From positions 1,302,001 through 1,366,000 of the forward strand of contig NZ_AP025507.1 of assembly GCF_024347595.1 (NCBI RefSeq): a DNA stretch of 64,000 bases. The letters run 5' to 3'. The stretch comes from Vibrio pomeroyi. GTDB taxonomy: Bacteria > Pseudomonadota > Gammaproteobacteria > Enterobacterales > Vibrionaceae. A program made the translations under genes and the position numbers. The notes beneath the pieces are model-generated. The model saw only the letters and a program-made list of their open reading frames with translations, had not been told where the DNA came from and searched no databases. Shown here one piece after another: positions 18,730-26,560 of the stretch (positions are counted from its first letter, which is position 1; every line of letters begins with the position of its first letter).

Positions 18730-19191
18730 CTACTTTTTAAAGGCAATGATTGCGACAGCTACCGCAATTGCAACGGTGGTGTACATCATGTTCTTGTTAG
18801 CGTCTCGCGCTGTAGCTGCGTCACTATCAAGCGATAAGTTCTTAGCCACACCTAAAGCGGAATCTGTTGCACTTTCGGCTGATTGCATCGCTTCACGGCC
18901 AAAATTTAAAGCGTCTTCAAATACGTTCGTGCTGCTATTAATCGCCGCTTTGGTAACCGCTTCATTCACGTTTAGAGCTTCTTCACCAAACGAAAAGGCT
19001 TCTTTGCTGTTTTCAAACATCGCCTCTAACGCTTTGTTGACTGCGCCCCCGTCAGTCATGTTGATGGTCGAATCTTTAATACCCGACATTACATGCCCCG
19101 ACATATCACCATTGAACGCCGCGCTGTTACTTTCGTTATTGGTGGTCGTGTTGTTGGTGGTACTGTTGGAACTCTTGGAACTACCGCCCAT
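18730..19191 (-). CDS. Phage protein, low-complexity Ser/Thr/Asn N-terminus and C-terminal helix
   Basis: The 153-residue protein begins with a Ser/Thr/Asn-rich stretch (SSKSSNSTTNNTTTNNESNS). The middle is an alanine-rich helical segment, probably coiled coil. The C-terminus is one membrane helix (MMYTTVAIAVAVAIIAF) with a KK tail. It is probably a virion membrane-associated protein. It overlaps the preceding reading frame by 11 bp. Confidence 0.65.
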   Translation of the reverse strand: MGGSSKSSNSTTNNTTTNNESNSAAFNGDMSGHVMSGIKDSTINMTDGGAVNKALEAMFENSKEAFSFGEEALNVNEAVTKAAINSSTNVFEDALNFGREAMQSAESATDSALGVAKNLSLDSDAATARDANKNMMYTTVAIAVAVAIIAFKK

Positions 19192-19531
19192 TAATCACCA
19201 TCCTTAATATGAATTCTTCACCGCGCTTTTCCGCGAGTTGGAAATCACATCCATTTGAATTTAAAAAGCGTTGTTCACCACGCCTTTTTGTATGAACTCG
19301 AATTGAATGGGCTTTGATTTGCTTGGCTAACTCGATAATGATTTGGCTTGCGTTCTTGAGCTTGTGAACCCCATTAAACGCGATCACAACCAATTCTTTA
19401 TCTTCTGTTCTCACTAGCATGTAAGCCCCGTCTAGATGGAAAGCAAAAGCACGACCGGCTTCTACTTCTGCGCTAGGGTCGTAACCGTCTAGCGCATCAA
19501 GTAGGTGAGGGCGTGCTAATTCCCATGGCAT
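19181..19531 (-). CDS. Phage protein, 116 aa
   Basis: I place the start at ATG 19531 (MPWELARPHLLDAL), just after the stop of the upstream gene, although the frame extends further upstream. The product is soluble and mixed alpha/beta (MLVRTEDKELVVIAFNGVHKL, IIIELAKQIKAHSIRVHTKRRGEQRF). No family is recognised. It may be an assembly or virion-associated factor by position. Confidence 0.6.
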   Translation of the reverse strand: MPWELARPHLLDALDGYDPSAEVEAGRAFAFHLDGAYMLVRTEDKELVVIAFNGVHKLKNASQIIIELAKQIKAHSIRVHTKRRGEQRFLNSNGCDFQLAEKRGEEFILRMVINGR

Positions 19532-19541
19532 CGAGTAAAAG

Positions 19542-19754
19542 TTATTTCTTCGACTTATACACATACAGCCCCACAGCGACCGCGCCGGCAATCAATGCCC
19601 AACTCGGTATCCCGTTATTCGAACCGAAGTTATAAGAGGCCGCACTAAAACCACTGTTATTTGTGGTGTTGCTTGTACTGGTTGCGGTAGATGGTCCGGC
19701 GCTTCCGCCTTGTAAACCACCGCCACCGGTCAAACTTGTCATAGCTCCAAACAT
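19542..19754 (-). CDS. Small phage membrane protein, 70 aa, Gly/Ser/Thr-rich
   Basis: A glycine-, serine- and asparagine-rich N-terminal half is followed by one membrane helix (WALIAGAVAVGLYVY) and a KSKK end. This matches the tail-anchored layout of its neighbours and suggests a virion membrane protein. Confidence 0.6.
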   Translation of the reverse strand: MFGAMTSLTGGGGLQGGSAGPSTATSTSNTTNNSGFSAASYNFGSNNGIPSWALIAGAVAVGLYVYKSKK

Positions 19755-19762
19755 GCAGCCCC

Positions 19763-20032
19763 CTAACTTTTAGCGATCAAAACTGCGCCAACCAAAACCA
19801 CACCACCTAACACAAGGTAAGTCACCGGTACGCCAGCGACATTTGTAGCCGCTGGTACTGGTGCTGGGGTAGGGTTAGGCTCTGGTGCGACAACTTCGGG
19901 CGTATTGTTGACAAGGTTTTGAGAAGTACCGGCAAAGTCTGCGCCTTGCTGAATTGCTTCATATTGAAGCCAGTAATTCATGCCCTTATCGAACATATCG
20001 CCGCCGCTGCTCATCAAGCCACCTAAATCCAT
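19763..20032 (-). CDS. Small phage membrane protein, 89 aa, Pro-rich
   Basis: A polar N-terminus (MDLGGLMSSGGDMFDKGMNYW) precedes a proline-rich hinge (VVAPEPNPTPAPVPAATN) and one C-terminal helix (YLVLGGVVLVGAVLIA) ending KS. It lies 9 bp downstream of the coat gene. It is probably a virion membrane component. Confidence 0.6.
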   Translation of the reverse strand: MDLGGLMSSGGDMFDKGMNYWLQYEAIQQGADFAGTSQNLVNNTPEVVAPEPNPTPAPVPAATNVAGVPVTYLVLGGVVLVGAVLIAKS

Positions 20033-20041
20033 GTAGCCCCC

Positions 20042-20833
20042 TTACAGCCCTTGCTGAACGTCTAGGTACTCGACCAACACGTTAAAAGCCGTTGCTTCCG
20101 TGAGATCCATACGGATGCGGAAATCTTGAACACCTGCAAGAACTTGAGCCTGTGCCGTGTCGTTCTCTTTGATGAAATCAAGCGTGAATTTGCCAGTAGT
20201 TGGGACGCGGCCAGCGTCTTTTTGGATCTTCGCTTCGAGTAGCTTCTCCGCTTGGAAAGCGATATTGCCGTCAACTTCTAGCTCTGCGTGACTCACCTTG
20301 TCTGTCATTAAGTGAATAGCAGCGATACGAGCTGAAGCCGGAGTCGGCAATTTATCCAGTTCATGAACGCCCGAAGTCGCGTAGCTCACTGGGTAAGACT
20401 TCAACTTAGTGATGTAACCCATCGGCGCGTCTTGGCCTTGTAGTGCATGCGCTTCTAGTACTGGGTTCGTTGCGGCTGCATCGATATCAATGCGAAGTGC
20501 CAGCGTTGAAATATCGGCAGTACCTAGCGCAAAAGTACGTTGTTGAAGTAGGTCGTCTAGCTCTGGACGTGCGAAGTGAAGAACGATAAAACCGTTTTCT
20601 GCTTTACCACGGTTAAAGTGACCATTGATAGTGTCTAGCTCCACACCGTCTTTGTGCGTTTGGAATACTTTGCCGTTCACTTCCATGCGAATGTTTTTCA
20701 ACTGCGCAAGGGTCACGTTCGTGTATTTCAAAATGATCTGGTGATAAGAAAGACCACGCGGTAGCTCTAGCGTAGCGGTAGAACCTGCGGCTACATTAGA
20801 AATAGACGGTAGTTTTTTTAAACGTCGTGCCAT
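20042..20833 (-). CDS. Major capsid protein, PM2 P2-like double jelly roll
   Basis: The 263-residue length is close to PM2 P2 (~269). The N-terminus MARRLKKLPSISNVAAGSTATLELPRG followed by a beta-rich run (YHQIILKYTNVTL, MEVNGKVFQT) matches what I recall of the P2 N-terminal coat domain. A second beta-rich half begins near residue 140 (YPVSYATSGVHELDKLPTP) and ends FNVLVEYLDVQQGL. It has no cysteine or membrane helix. It would form trimers making the icosahedral shell over an internal membrane. A good ribosome site lies before it, and it is the second gene of the late cluster. Confidence 0.85.
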   Translation of the reverse strand: MARRLKKLPSISNVAAGSTATLELPRGLSYHQIILKYTNVTLAQLKNIRMEVNGKVFQTHKDGVELDTINGHFNRGKAENGFIVLHFARPELDDLLQQRTFALGTADISTLALRIDIDAAATNPVLEAHALQGQDAPMGYITKLKSYPVSYATSGVHELDKLPTPASARIAAIHLMTDKVSHAELEVDGNIAFQAEKLLEAKIQKDAGRVPTTGKFTLDFIKENDTAQAQVLAGVQDFRIRMDLTEATAFNVLVEYLDVQQGL

Positions 20834-20876
20834 TAGAAAATTCTCCTATCTAATGAAATTTAAATAAGAAAATCGC

Positions 20877-20969
20877 TTACGGATTGACTACGTTTTTAAC
20901 TGGCTGGATGCGGTTAGCAACGGCCATTGTTACTAGCGCAATGCCAGCAGTAATCAGATATTTTTTCAT
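20877..20969 (-). CDS. Tiny phage membrane protein, 30 aa
   Basis: MKKYLITAGIALVTMAVANR... has a basic start and a single helix, and lies 43 bp upstream of the coat gene behind a GGAG-like site (ACGGAGTTAC). PM2 encodes proteins this small in its membrane. It is too short for strong confidence. Confidence 0.5.
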   Translation of the reverse strand: MKKYLITAGIALVTMAVANRIQPVKNVVNP

Positions 20970-21091
20970 GGTGTAACTCCGTGTTAATAAAAGCTCAAGT
21001 GAGCAAGGACACGGCAATTAAACGGGGTTATTTGGAATGGTTTACAAACACTTATTTGCAATGTGTTTGGAATAAATTTGAAAGGTTTCAA

Positions 21092-21119
21092 AAAAGAGCC
21101 CCGATTAACGGGGCTTTTT
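21092..21119 (-). terminator. Hairpin terminator between packaging ATPase and late cluster
   Basis: AGCCCCG and CGGGGCT pair around ATTAA, with an A run on one side and a T run on the other, so it could work in both directions. The stop codon of the packaging ATPase lies inside it, and the promoter for the coat cluster must lie to its left. Confidence 0.85.
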
Positions 21120-21773
21120 GCTTGCTGTCCACTTTTTACCGACTTGCAGTATGTGTTGATACTCTTCGATATCGTCAATTGTCTTCCACGGTATGCCGGT
21201 TAAATCTTCCAGATACCGCGCTGACTTGGTGGTTTTCTGCATCATAATCACGCAGGTGTGACAGTTATCTATCATTGTTTTAGATACAGATTGCCCACGC
21301 TGGAAGCAATTAATGGTATGAATATTAAATTTACGTCCCATCCCTAATAGCTCCTCATGATAAGGGGAGGTCTTTTGGGTATTCATGCTATTTGATGCTA
21401 GTTCTTCACATATAACCTTAATTGGATGTGAGTAACTCCCGTCACCAATTGCCCATATTAAGCGGCAAAATTCGTCTAGGTCTTTCCATTTTTCTTTCCG
21501 CCTTTTATTTGGGTGCCACGCAATTTTAAAACTTTGCTTTGTTTTTCGAGCTGCGAACACCGCTTGAACGAAAGTTTCAAAAGAACGGTATGTTCTGACC
21601 ACCGTACTCCCTATTTTTATGCCCGTATAATCTCCTAATGGATCAAATATAATTACTCTGTCACTTGGCTTAATAAGCGTGTTCTGGGTGTGGTAGGTTT
21701 TACCGCTACCACTCATGCCAGCAATCCAAACGTGACCATTTTTTAAGTCGTTGTTTGGGTTCTTAGGCTGCAA
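21105..21773 (-). CDS. Genome-packaging ATPase (FtsK/HerA-like, PRD1-adenovirus lineage)
   Basis: The 222-residue ATPase has Walker A GMSGSGKT (residues ~19-26), then VIFDPLGDYTG, an acidic Walker B (IKVICEELA, ~residue 120) and a sensor-like region around FNIHTINCFQRGQSVSKTMIDN. Compact FtsK/HerA ATPases of this kind drive or assist DNA packaging in tailless membrane-containing phages. Next to the P2-like coat gene it is the second hallmark of this virus lineage. Its start overlaps the upstream gene by 11 bp. Confidence 0.85.
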   Translation of the reverse strand: MQPKNPNNDLKNGHVWIAGMSGSGKTYHTQNTLIKPSDRVIIFDPLGDYTGIKIGSTVVRTYRSFETFVQAVFAARKTKQSFKIAWHPNKRRKEKWKDLDEFCRLIWAIGDGSYSHPIKVICEELASNSMNTQKTSPYHEELLGMGRKFNIHTINCFQRGQSVSKTMIDNCHTCVIMMQKTTKSARYLEDLTGIPWKTIDDIEEYQHILQVGKKWTASKKPR

Positions 21774-22218
21774 TAGGTTTGTCCTCTGCTAGTTCTGGGT
21801 TCTGCTCCGGTTCTTGTTTCGCTTTTAGGGCTTCAAGCTCTCGCAGCTGCTTAACCTGCATGTAGCCACCAAACGCCAAAGAGCCAACCGCAAACAAGGC
21901 GATCATTTCTTCTTTGTAAGGTTCTAGCCATTCAGGAAGCTGACCACCATTTTTAGCCAGTGCCGGCGCGACTGCTTCGGCTGTGGCTTGTTTCTCAGCA
22001 TCGCCCAAAGAGAAAGCAGGGTGAGCCATTTGTTTTGTAATAGCTTCGACTGTGTTTAGCAGCATCAAAGCGGTTGCTGTTGCGCCTTGCATATCGAGCG
22101 CATCGCTGGCCGTTTCGGTTGCATCATCGGTAAACGTTGCGCTGTCACTCTCAAGTGATGCGATAAATGCGGCTTCATCTTCGCTGTAGGTTGGTACTTC
22201 TAGTTCTTCAACTTCCAT
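21763..22218 (-). CDS. Phage protein with acidic N-terminus and one membrane helix, 151 aa
   Basis: An acidic, Ala/Thr/Ser-rich N-terminal half leads to one membrane helix (MIALFAVGSLAFGGYMQV) and a coiled, charged C-terminus (LRELEALKAKQEPEQNPELAED). It overlaps genes on both sides. It is probably a virion membrane protein; no family is recognised. Confidence 0.62.
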   Translation of the reverse strand: MEVEELEVPTYSEDEAAFIASLESDSATFTDDATETASDALDMQGATATALMLLNTVEAITKQMAHPAFSLGDAEKQATAEAVAPALAKNGGQLPEWLEPYKEEMIALFAVGSLAFGGYMQVKQLRELEALKAKQEPEQNPELAEDKPIAA

Positions 22219-22439
22219 TTCGAATCCTTTTCAATTTTGACTTTCAAATCATTCCAAACTTTCTCACGGTGGCTTAAATCACGTTCACACGCTTCAAGAA
22301 AGGCATATTCAGCGTTTAACGTGGTACTGAAGTTATTAAGCTGCTTTTTCCATTTGATAAGTTTCTGGTACTGACGAACGCCATAATAAATATTGAACAG
22401 AAACCACAAGCCAAAAAAGCCGATCATAAAAAACGTCAC
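22200..22439 (-). CDS. Phage small membrane/coiled-coil protein, 79 aa
   Basis: An N-terminal membrane helix (MIGFFGLWFLFNIYYGV) is followed by a charged helical segment with coiled-coil character to the end. It overlaps the next gene by 19 bp. Anchored coiled coils of this sort resemble small spanin or virion membrane proteins, but I cannot choose between them. Confidence 0.6.
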   Translation of the reverse strand: MTFFMIGFFGLWFLFNIYYGVRQYQKLIKWKKQLNNFSTTLNAEYAFLEACERDLSHREKVWNDLKVKIEKDSKWKLKN

Positions 22440-22441
22440 AG

Positions 22442-22753
22442 CTACCCCCTAAGACTTAACAGGCCAAACACACCAAGAACGCCAGCAATCACCCATGGGG
22501 CTTTGCTGCTTTTTTCCTTTGGTGGTTCGGTTGGTTTCGGTAGCTTGAATGTTTCAAGCTCGGCTTGTGCTTCTTCTTTCGATTTGTGGTTAGCGAAAGA
22601 GGCTTGAACGGGTTCACCAGTGCGCTGGTCTAAACCGCAATTACATTTGGCATAGAGAAAACGCGCGCGCTTTCCTTGGCCTTGGAAGATGGATTTTAAA
22701 GATAGGCACTTTTTACAAGCTCTAAAGCCGATCGGTTCGCGTGTATCACTCAT
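22442..22753 (-). CDS. Phage zinc-ribbon-like, tail-anchored protein, 103 aa
   Basis: Four cysteines in two clusters (CKKCLSLKS and AKCNCGLDQRTGEP) suggest a metal-binding ribbon. A charged linker leads to one C-terminal membrane helix (APWVIAGVLGVFGLLSL). The layout suggests a virion or membrane-attached protein. It overlaps the upstream gene by 8 bp. Confidence 0.65.
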   Translation of the reverse strand: MSDTREPIGFRACKKCLSLKSIFQGQGKRARFLYAKCNCGLDQRTGEPVQASFANHKSKEEAQAELETFKLPKPTEPPKEKSSKAPWVIAGVLGVFGLLSLRG

Positions 22754-22985
22754 CGGTTGCAGCCTCCGTAGCTTGAGGGGCTAGGGTAGACAGCTGCTTT
22801 TCGAGCTCATCGAGTTTCTTTGCTTGGTCTTTAATCAAGCGGCCTTGGATGCGGCACAATTGAAAAGATTGGTTGAGAGGTTTTAAAAACGTTCCAAACC
22901 CTAGAGGGGGTTTAGCGTTGAGGTTTTCTAGATACTCACCTAATGCGGTTTCTAGCTGTTGGTACTTTTCTAATAATAGGCTCAT
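22746..22985 (-). CDS. Phage small coiled-coil protein, 79 aa
   Basis: The product is soluble and helical (YQQLETALGEYLENL near the start, KKLDELEKQLSTL near the end). It is the first gene of the leftward run that includes the packaging ATPase, so its promoter lies between 22986 and 23119. Function is unknown. Confidence 0.6.
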   Translation of the reverse strand: MSLLLEKYQQLETALGEYLENLNAKPPLGFGTFLKPLNQSFQLCRIQGRLIKDQAKKLDELEKQLSTLAPQATEAATDE

Positions 22986-23119
22986 GGCTTGTTATCCTTA
23001 ACTGACGTTATAGAAACAAGTCTTAGGGTTTTTACGAATCATCGGTGAAAAATGATACAACAAATTGAATATATCGGATAGATTTAAATCCGATTTGAAA
23101 TAATTAGAGGCAATGCCAT

Positions 23120-23341
23120 ATGAGTAATGAACTCCAGCTAAAACAAGTAAGGCTTGTACTTGTTGATATGACGATAACGATACAGATAAACCAAAGGTCT
23201 ATTGAATATTCCAATGAATACACCGCTTTTGATTTTGATGTAGAGACCAAAGAACTGACTGCACCGAATTTCAAATTGATTGTGAATAATTCTAGTGATG
23301 TTGAAACACTCGCTAGATGGTTTGAAAGCTTGTACCTGTAA
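23120..23341 (+). CDS. Small phage protein, 73 aa
   Basis: This is an acidic, soluble protein (YNEYTAFDFDVETKELTAPNF region) transcribed away from the late genes, with an AGAGGC site upstream. No family is recognised. Its divergent position suggests an early or regulatory gene. Confidence 0.5.
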   Translation: MSNELQLKQVRLVLVDMTITIQINQRSIEYSNEYTAFDFDVETKELTAPNFKLIVNNSSDVETLARWFESLYL

Positions 23342-23805
23342 TTCTCTCGAGGCCTTAAATCTTGCCTTTTCTTCCTGCTAGAATCATCGCGTAGCGATAG
23401 GCTCTTAGAATCACGTCCAACTAATCCCCACCCGTAGAATCACCATTCCTTTGTTGTGTTTCGTCCACAGGCACACAAGGCCGCAAGTCGCTTGCGACTA
23501 AGAGAGGCCGCTTCATTAACTTATCCCCGAGTTTCTCGGGGTAATTATAGTTCTTCTATATATTTATTAACTGTTAAGAAAGGTTATGCCATTAAAATCT
23601 CGTGGTATGCCTTAAACCCTAAAACCTCTTATGCACTACATAATAATAACTCACTGCGTTAGCCTGTGGGGTGTGAGTAGTTTCCTGAATACAGATGTAG
23701 AAATGTGGACAAATGCGCCCTGTGGATAGGTTTACAGCGTGAATAAATGGAGTTTGGAGCTAGATATAAAGTAGGGGGATCGCGTTATTCTCTACGGGGT
23801 GTAGA
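23342..23805. other. Gene-free hairpin-rich phage region, candidate replication origin
   Basis: It holds three spaced TAGAATCA copies (23382, 23410 and 23436 region). It also has hairpins ATCGC-GTA-GCGAT, a 14-bp palindrome AGTCGCTTGCGACT (~23489) inside GGCCGC repeats, and CCCCGAG-TTT-CTCGGGG (23525-23541). It lies just downstream of the replication-protein-like gene. A 68-codon frame here (23456) looks accidental. An origin is inference only. Confidence 0.5.
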
Positions 23806-24615
23806 TTATGCAGAAAAGCCACAAGATTTGAGCCTGTAATTGACTATGCGGTCAAATTGGCTGTCGGTAAGTTCGCGGTCTTCACCACGGTCTATCATGC
23901 GTTTCATGATGATTTGAACGGCTCTAGAACGGTCTGTAGCCTTTGCCACAACCTTTTTAAAGCAGCCCTCTGTGATTTGCTTGATGCGTCTTTCGATTGT
24001 GCCTTCCCACAGTGTATTGCGCACTGTGATTAAACGCTCTTTAAGTGTCCATCCTGTTTTTGCTTCTGCTTTCTCATCAGCGGTTTGAAAGGCTGTGATA
24101 AGCTTTGTTCCAGCCGTAGGACCAGCTAGTAAACAGAAATCATCTTGAACGACATAAACGTTATTAAGTGGGATTCCGTCTTTATCACCAACCACACCAG
24201 CGTTCTGTACATTTGGGTTTTCGCTGTCTGTGAAAGCAGGGCGTATAACACCCATCTTAATCATTAGTGAAATAATACGTGACACTGTAGCTTGATTGAT
24301 GCCGATAGATTTTGCGATTTGACCTTGAGTACCGTTACTTGAGAAAGTACGTGTTTCTAGGCAGACGTTAGCAACGATCCACTTACAAACCTCAGTGAAG
24401 TTATTACGGCGGTTTTGCTTTTGGAATGTATCGATACCGTGATACTTGCGTAGACGGTTTATAATAGAGGCTTGAGTTAGTGCGCCGTTCTTAGAGAAGT
24501 ATCTAAAGACATCAGCTTTACCTTTGTGTAAGTAAGGTGAACCACCGTCAGCGGCTTTCTTAGCTGCTGCTTTGTTGTACTTGGTGAGTTCTTGCTGGTA
24601 CGGCGTGAGTTCCAT
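23806..24615 (-). CDS. Winged-helix replication-initiator-like protein
   Basis: The 269-residue basic protein has a clear helix-turn-helix near residues 100-125 (GTQGQIAKSIGINQATVSRIISLMIKMGVIRPA). The flanking sequence resembles plasmid RepA-type initiators of theta replication. PM2 instead uses a much larger rolling-circle initiator (P12), and no HUH or paired-tyrosine motif is visible here. As the largest non-structural protein in the element, replication initiation is the best inference; a transcription factor remains possible. Confidence 0.65.
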   Translation of the reverse strand: MELTPYQQELTKYNKAAAKKAADGGSPYLHKGKADVFRYFSKNGALTQASIINRLRKYHGIDTFQKQNRRNNFTEVCKWIVANVCLETRTFSSNGTQGQIAKSIGINQATVSRIISLMIKMGVIRPAFTDSENPNVQNAGVVGDKDGIPLNNVYVVQDDFCLLAGPTAGTKLITAFQTADEKAEAKTGWTLKERLITVRNTLWEGTIERRIKQITEGCFKKVVAKATDRSRAVQIIMKRMIDRGEDRELTDSQFDRIVNYRLKSCGFSA

Positions 24616-24621
24616 GAAAGG

Positions 24622-24807
24622 TTATTGAGCCTCTAGCACTTTTGTAAGGCGGTAAAGCTCATTTAGAGCACCACGGTAGTAATTAGCTGATGCTTCTTTT
24701 CCGTGCTGGCTTAAAGATGGGTTCGATTGGTAATCGTCACGGTGTTTTTCTAACACTGCCATTCGGTCATTAATTATATCGGTAGGGGTTTTACGTTGAT
24801 TTGACAT
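24622..24807 (-). CDS. Small phage protein, 61 aa
   Basis: MSNQRKTPTDIINDRMAVLE... is helical and charged, and lies 6 bp upstream of the replication-like gene in the same direction. It may be an early accessory or copy-control protein. No family is recognised. Confidence 0.55.
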   Translation of the reverse strand: MSNQRKTPTDIINDRMAVLEKHRDDYQSNPSLSQHGKEASANYYRGALNELYRLTKVLEAQ

Positions 24808-25032
24808 GGTTCTAATCCTTTTTTAATAAGTCTGGTCAATACTTAAAGCCTTGGAACATCACTTTTCTTTTCAGACAGCCCCCGTAAAAGCTTCGAATCA
24901 ATTAGGGGGCTTAAAGGATGTTCGCAAAGTCTCCCGACTTGACGAAGTAGATTAAAGATCATTTTGAATTTGAATGATAGTCAGTTGTTTATCACCAGTG
25001 ACGTAATCTATCCTTAGTTAAGAGGTGAAAAC
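24808..25032. promoter_or_regulatory. Divergent control region of the prophage
   Basis: It separates the leftward replication genes from the rightward repressor-like gene. It holds an inverted repeat, AGCCCCC (24878) with GGGGGCT (24905), enclosing ~20 bp, which is a likely operator or attenuator. Exact promoters were not resolved. Confidence 0.5.
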
Positions 25033-25305
25033 ATGATAACTACACTAGAACTGCTCAACCGATTACGTGTTGAAAAACAATTAGATAGCGATAGACAGGT
25101 CGCCAAATACTTAGGATTAAGTCAGCCTTCGGTTCAAAGATGGCGTCACGGCGGCACAATGAGCGATGATATAGCGTGTGAAATAGCAGAAACATTGGGG
25201 TTAGATGTAGATTTTGTTTTGTTAGCTATTATTGCTGAACGATCAAAAAACGGGCGTGCTATTGAAGCATTAGAGCGATTAACCGAAGATAAAAAGACTG
25301 CATAA
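25033..25305 (+). CDS. Repressor-like phage protein (helix-turn-helix, DUF3693-like)
   Basis: The 90-residue protein has a helix-turn-helix (DRQVAKYLGLSQPSVQRWRHGG, residues ~20-41) followed by the acidic DDIACEIAETLGLDVDFVLLAIIAERSKN region typical of DUF3693 phage proteins. It is divergent from the replication genes across the control region, so lysogeny control is the likely role. It is the last gene before the intact dif. Confidence 0.75.
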   Translation: MITTLELLNRLRVEKQLDSDRQVAKYLGLSQPSVQRWRHGGTMSDDIACEIAETLGLDVDFVLLAIIAERSKNGRAIEALERLTEDKKTA

Positions 25306-25376
25306 TCAGATAGGCAAAAAGTAAGGGTATCTAATTGATTTAGTTAAGAAAGATGCCTTTATTTTTTGCCTATCCC

Positions 25377-25404
25377 ACTGCGTATTATGTACGTTATGTT
25401 AAAT
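25377..25404. other. dif site (XerC/XerD target), right prophage border
   Basis: The XerC arm is ACTGCGTATTA, the six-base centre TGTACG, and the XerD arm TTATGTTAAAT. The XerD arm equals the V. cholerae dif consensus as I remember it, and the rest differs at a few positions. An intact site here marks the replication terminus of this chromosome. The nearby pntAB-vxr synteny points to chromosome II. Confidence 0.85.
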
Positions 25405-25549
25405 ATGTTGGGTTAATACTTAGGTTCATGCCTATGGTTAAATCAGTCACTTACCTACTATGTCATTCACTTCCCATTTTTAGTGATGAGGCTACGAGTA
25501 GCTTCATAAGTTAACATTATGCTGTTTATGTTAGGTTCATATAGATATG

Positions 25550-25593
25550 GTATTTAACAGTATGCTTATTTACCATAAAATAGCTAATATCCA
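25550..25593. repeat. Left direct repeat of the genomic island
   Basis: The core TTATTTACCATAAAATA plus CTAATATCCA (25566-25593) matches 27 of 28 bases at 63384-63411. GTATTTAAC (25550) is also shared upstream of both copies. Confidence 0.75.
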
Positions 25594-26560
25594 TAAATAT
25601 TGTTGCTCTGCGAATGCTTAGCATTCTTGGACAACAATATTTTGGTATTACCATGTTCCCCGATTGTATTGTGGGTTACAAATGTATTAGATAGAAACTT
25701 GTTTAATCTGAGTGTTAACTTTTGGTTCAAAGTGAGTTGCGAACAACACCCTCACCTTAAATACCAGACGTAACATATAAAAATGTCCTGCTTTTCTACT
25801 CATTTAGTTGTTTATGCTTCTTAAGTGCTTTCTGATCTATCTATAATGCTGGTCAGCTTGTTAACCTTATAAGTCACAACTTTCGAAAAAACTTAAATTA
25901 TCTTGGCATCTGAGAAAGCACGTGACAGAGATTTAATCTAATACCTTTGTCCAATTCTTTGTCTGGTGCTTGGCAACCGCAAAAGTTCATTGTATTTCGG
26001 CTCAATTTCTACTGATTGACTATCATAATGAGAGTTACGAATGATGTCCTCCTTTTCCCGCATAGCTTCAAGCTTAGTATTCCATGAGCATTTATAAATC
26101 GCTAATCTCTCAAACTGTTCTTTCGCACACCAATCGAATCTAGTGTTTTGCTAGTTAAATAGGTAAAAAAAATAAATAACGATATAACTCTAATTATTTT
26201 TTATGTGTAACAACTTTCCTGATTAAGTTTTTCTTAATTGTCATTAACCAGTTTATTAATCTGTTACAGTGTAACCGTATGTAGTCATTGTGCCACAGGA
26301 ATCGCTGCATATGCTCTCATTAAAAGTTTATTTAGCCCAATATTTGGCATTTATTGGTTTTATGTGCTTAGCTAATTGTTAGGTAGAAGTGTTCTTTGGG
26401 TTTTGTATGCATAATGTTACGGTTTTACGTTACGATCTTTCACGCCTTTTCGAAGTAGAAAAGCTTCAGTGTCATTTCTTTGAACTCACAACGACTAGAA
26501 GTGTCGTGGTGACCAAACAGATATCTCAGCCCCGATTATTTGAGGGCTTTCGTTAGGGTT

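Larger units (their letters stand above)
15372..25404. mobile_element. PM2/corticovirus-like tailless-phage prophage integrated at dif
   Basis: The 10.0 kb element is about the size of the PM2 genome. It has a P2-type coat protein, a packaging ATPase of the PRD1-adenovirus lineage, a lysozyme-like protein, a spike-like protein and a run of tiny membrane proteins, all on the minus strand, with repressor-like genes at both ends. No integrase is present. Both borders carry the XerC arm ACTGCGTATTA, and the right border is a complete dif site. This is an integrative element exploiting Xer, by inference from structure. Confidence 0.88.
25306..26560. other. Gene-free 1.25 kb: dif, left island repeat, recombinase leader
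   Basis: The stretch is AT-rich with no supported gene. In order it holds dif (25377-25404), two TTAGGTTCAT motifs (~25421 and 25531), the left copy of the island direct repeat (25550-25593) and the long leader of the first recombinase gene. Confidence 0.6.

Noticed and set aside
23456..23662. 68-codon rightward frame in the phage
   Set aside because: It spans several strong hairpins, has unnatural composition and no ribosome site, so it is better read as non-coding.
15564..25305. Tailed-phage prophage
   Set aside because: There is no terminase, portal, tail-tube or tape-measure gene. The coat and ATPase are of the tailless membrane-containing lineage.
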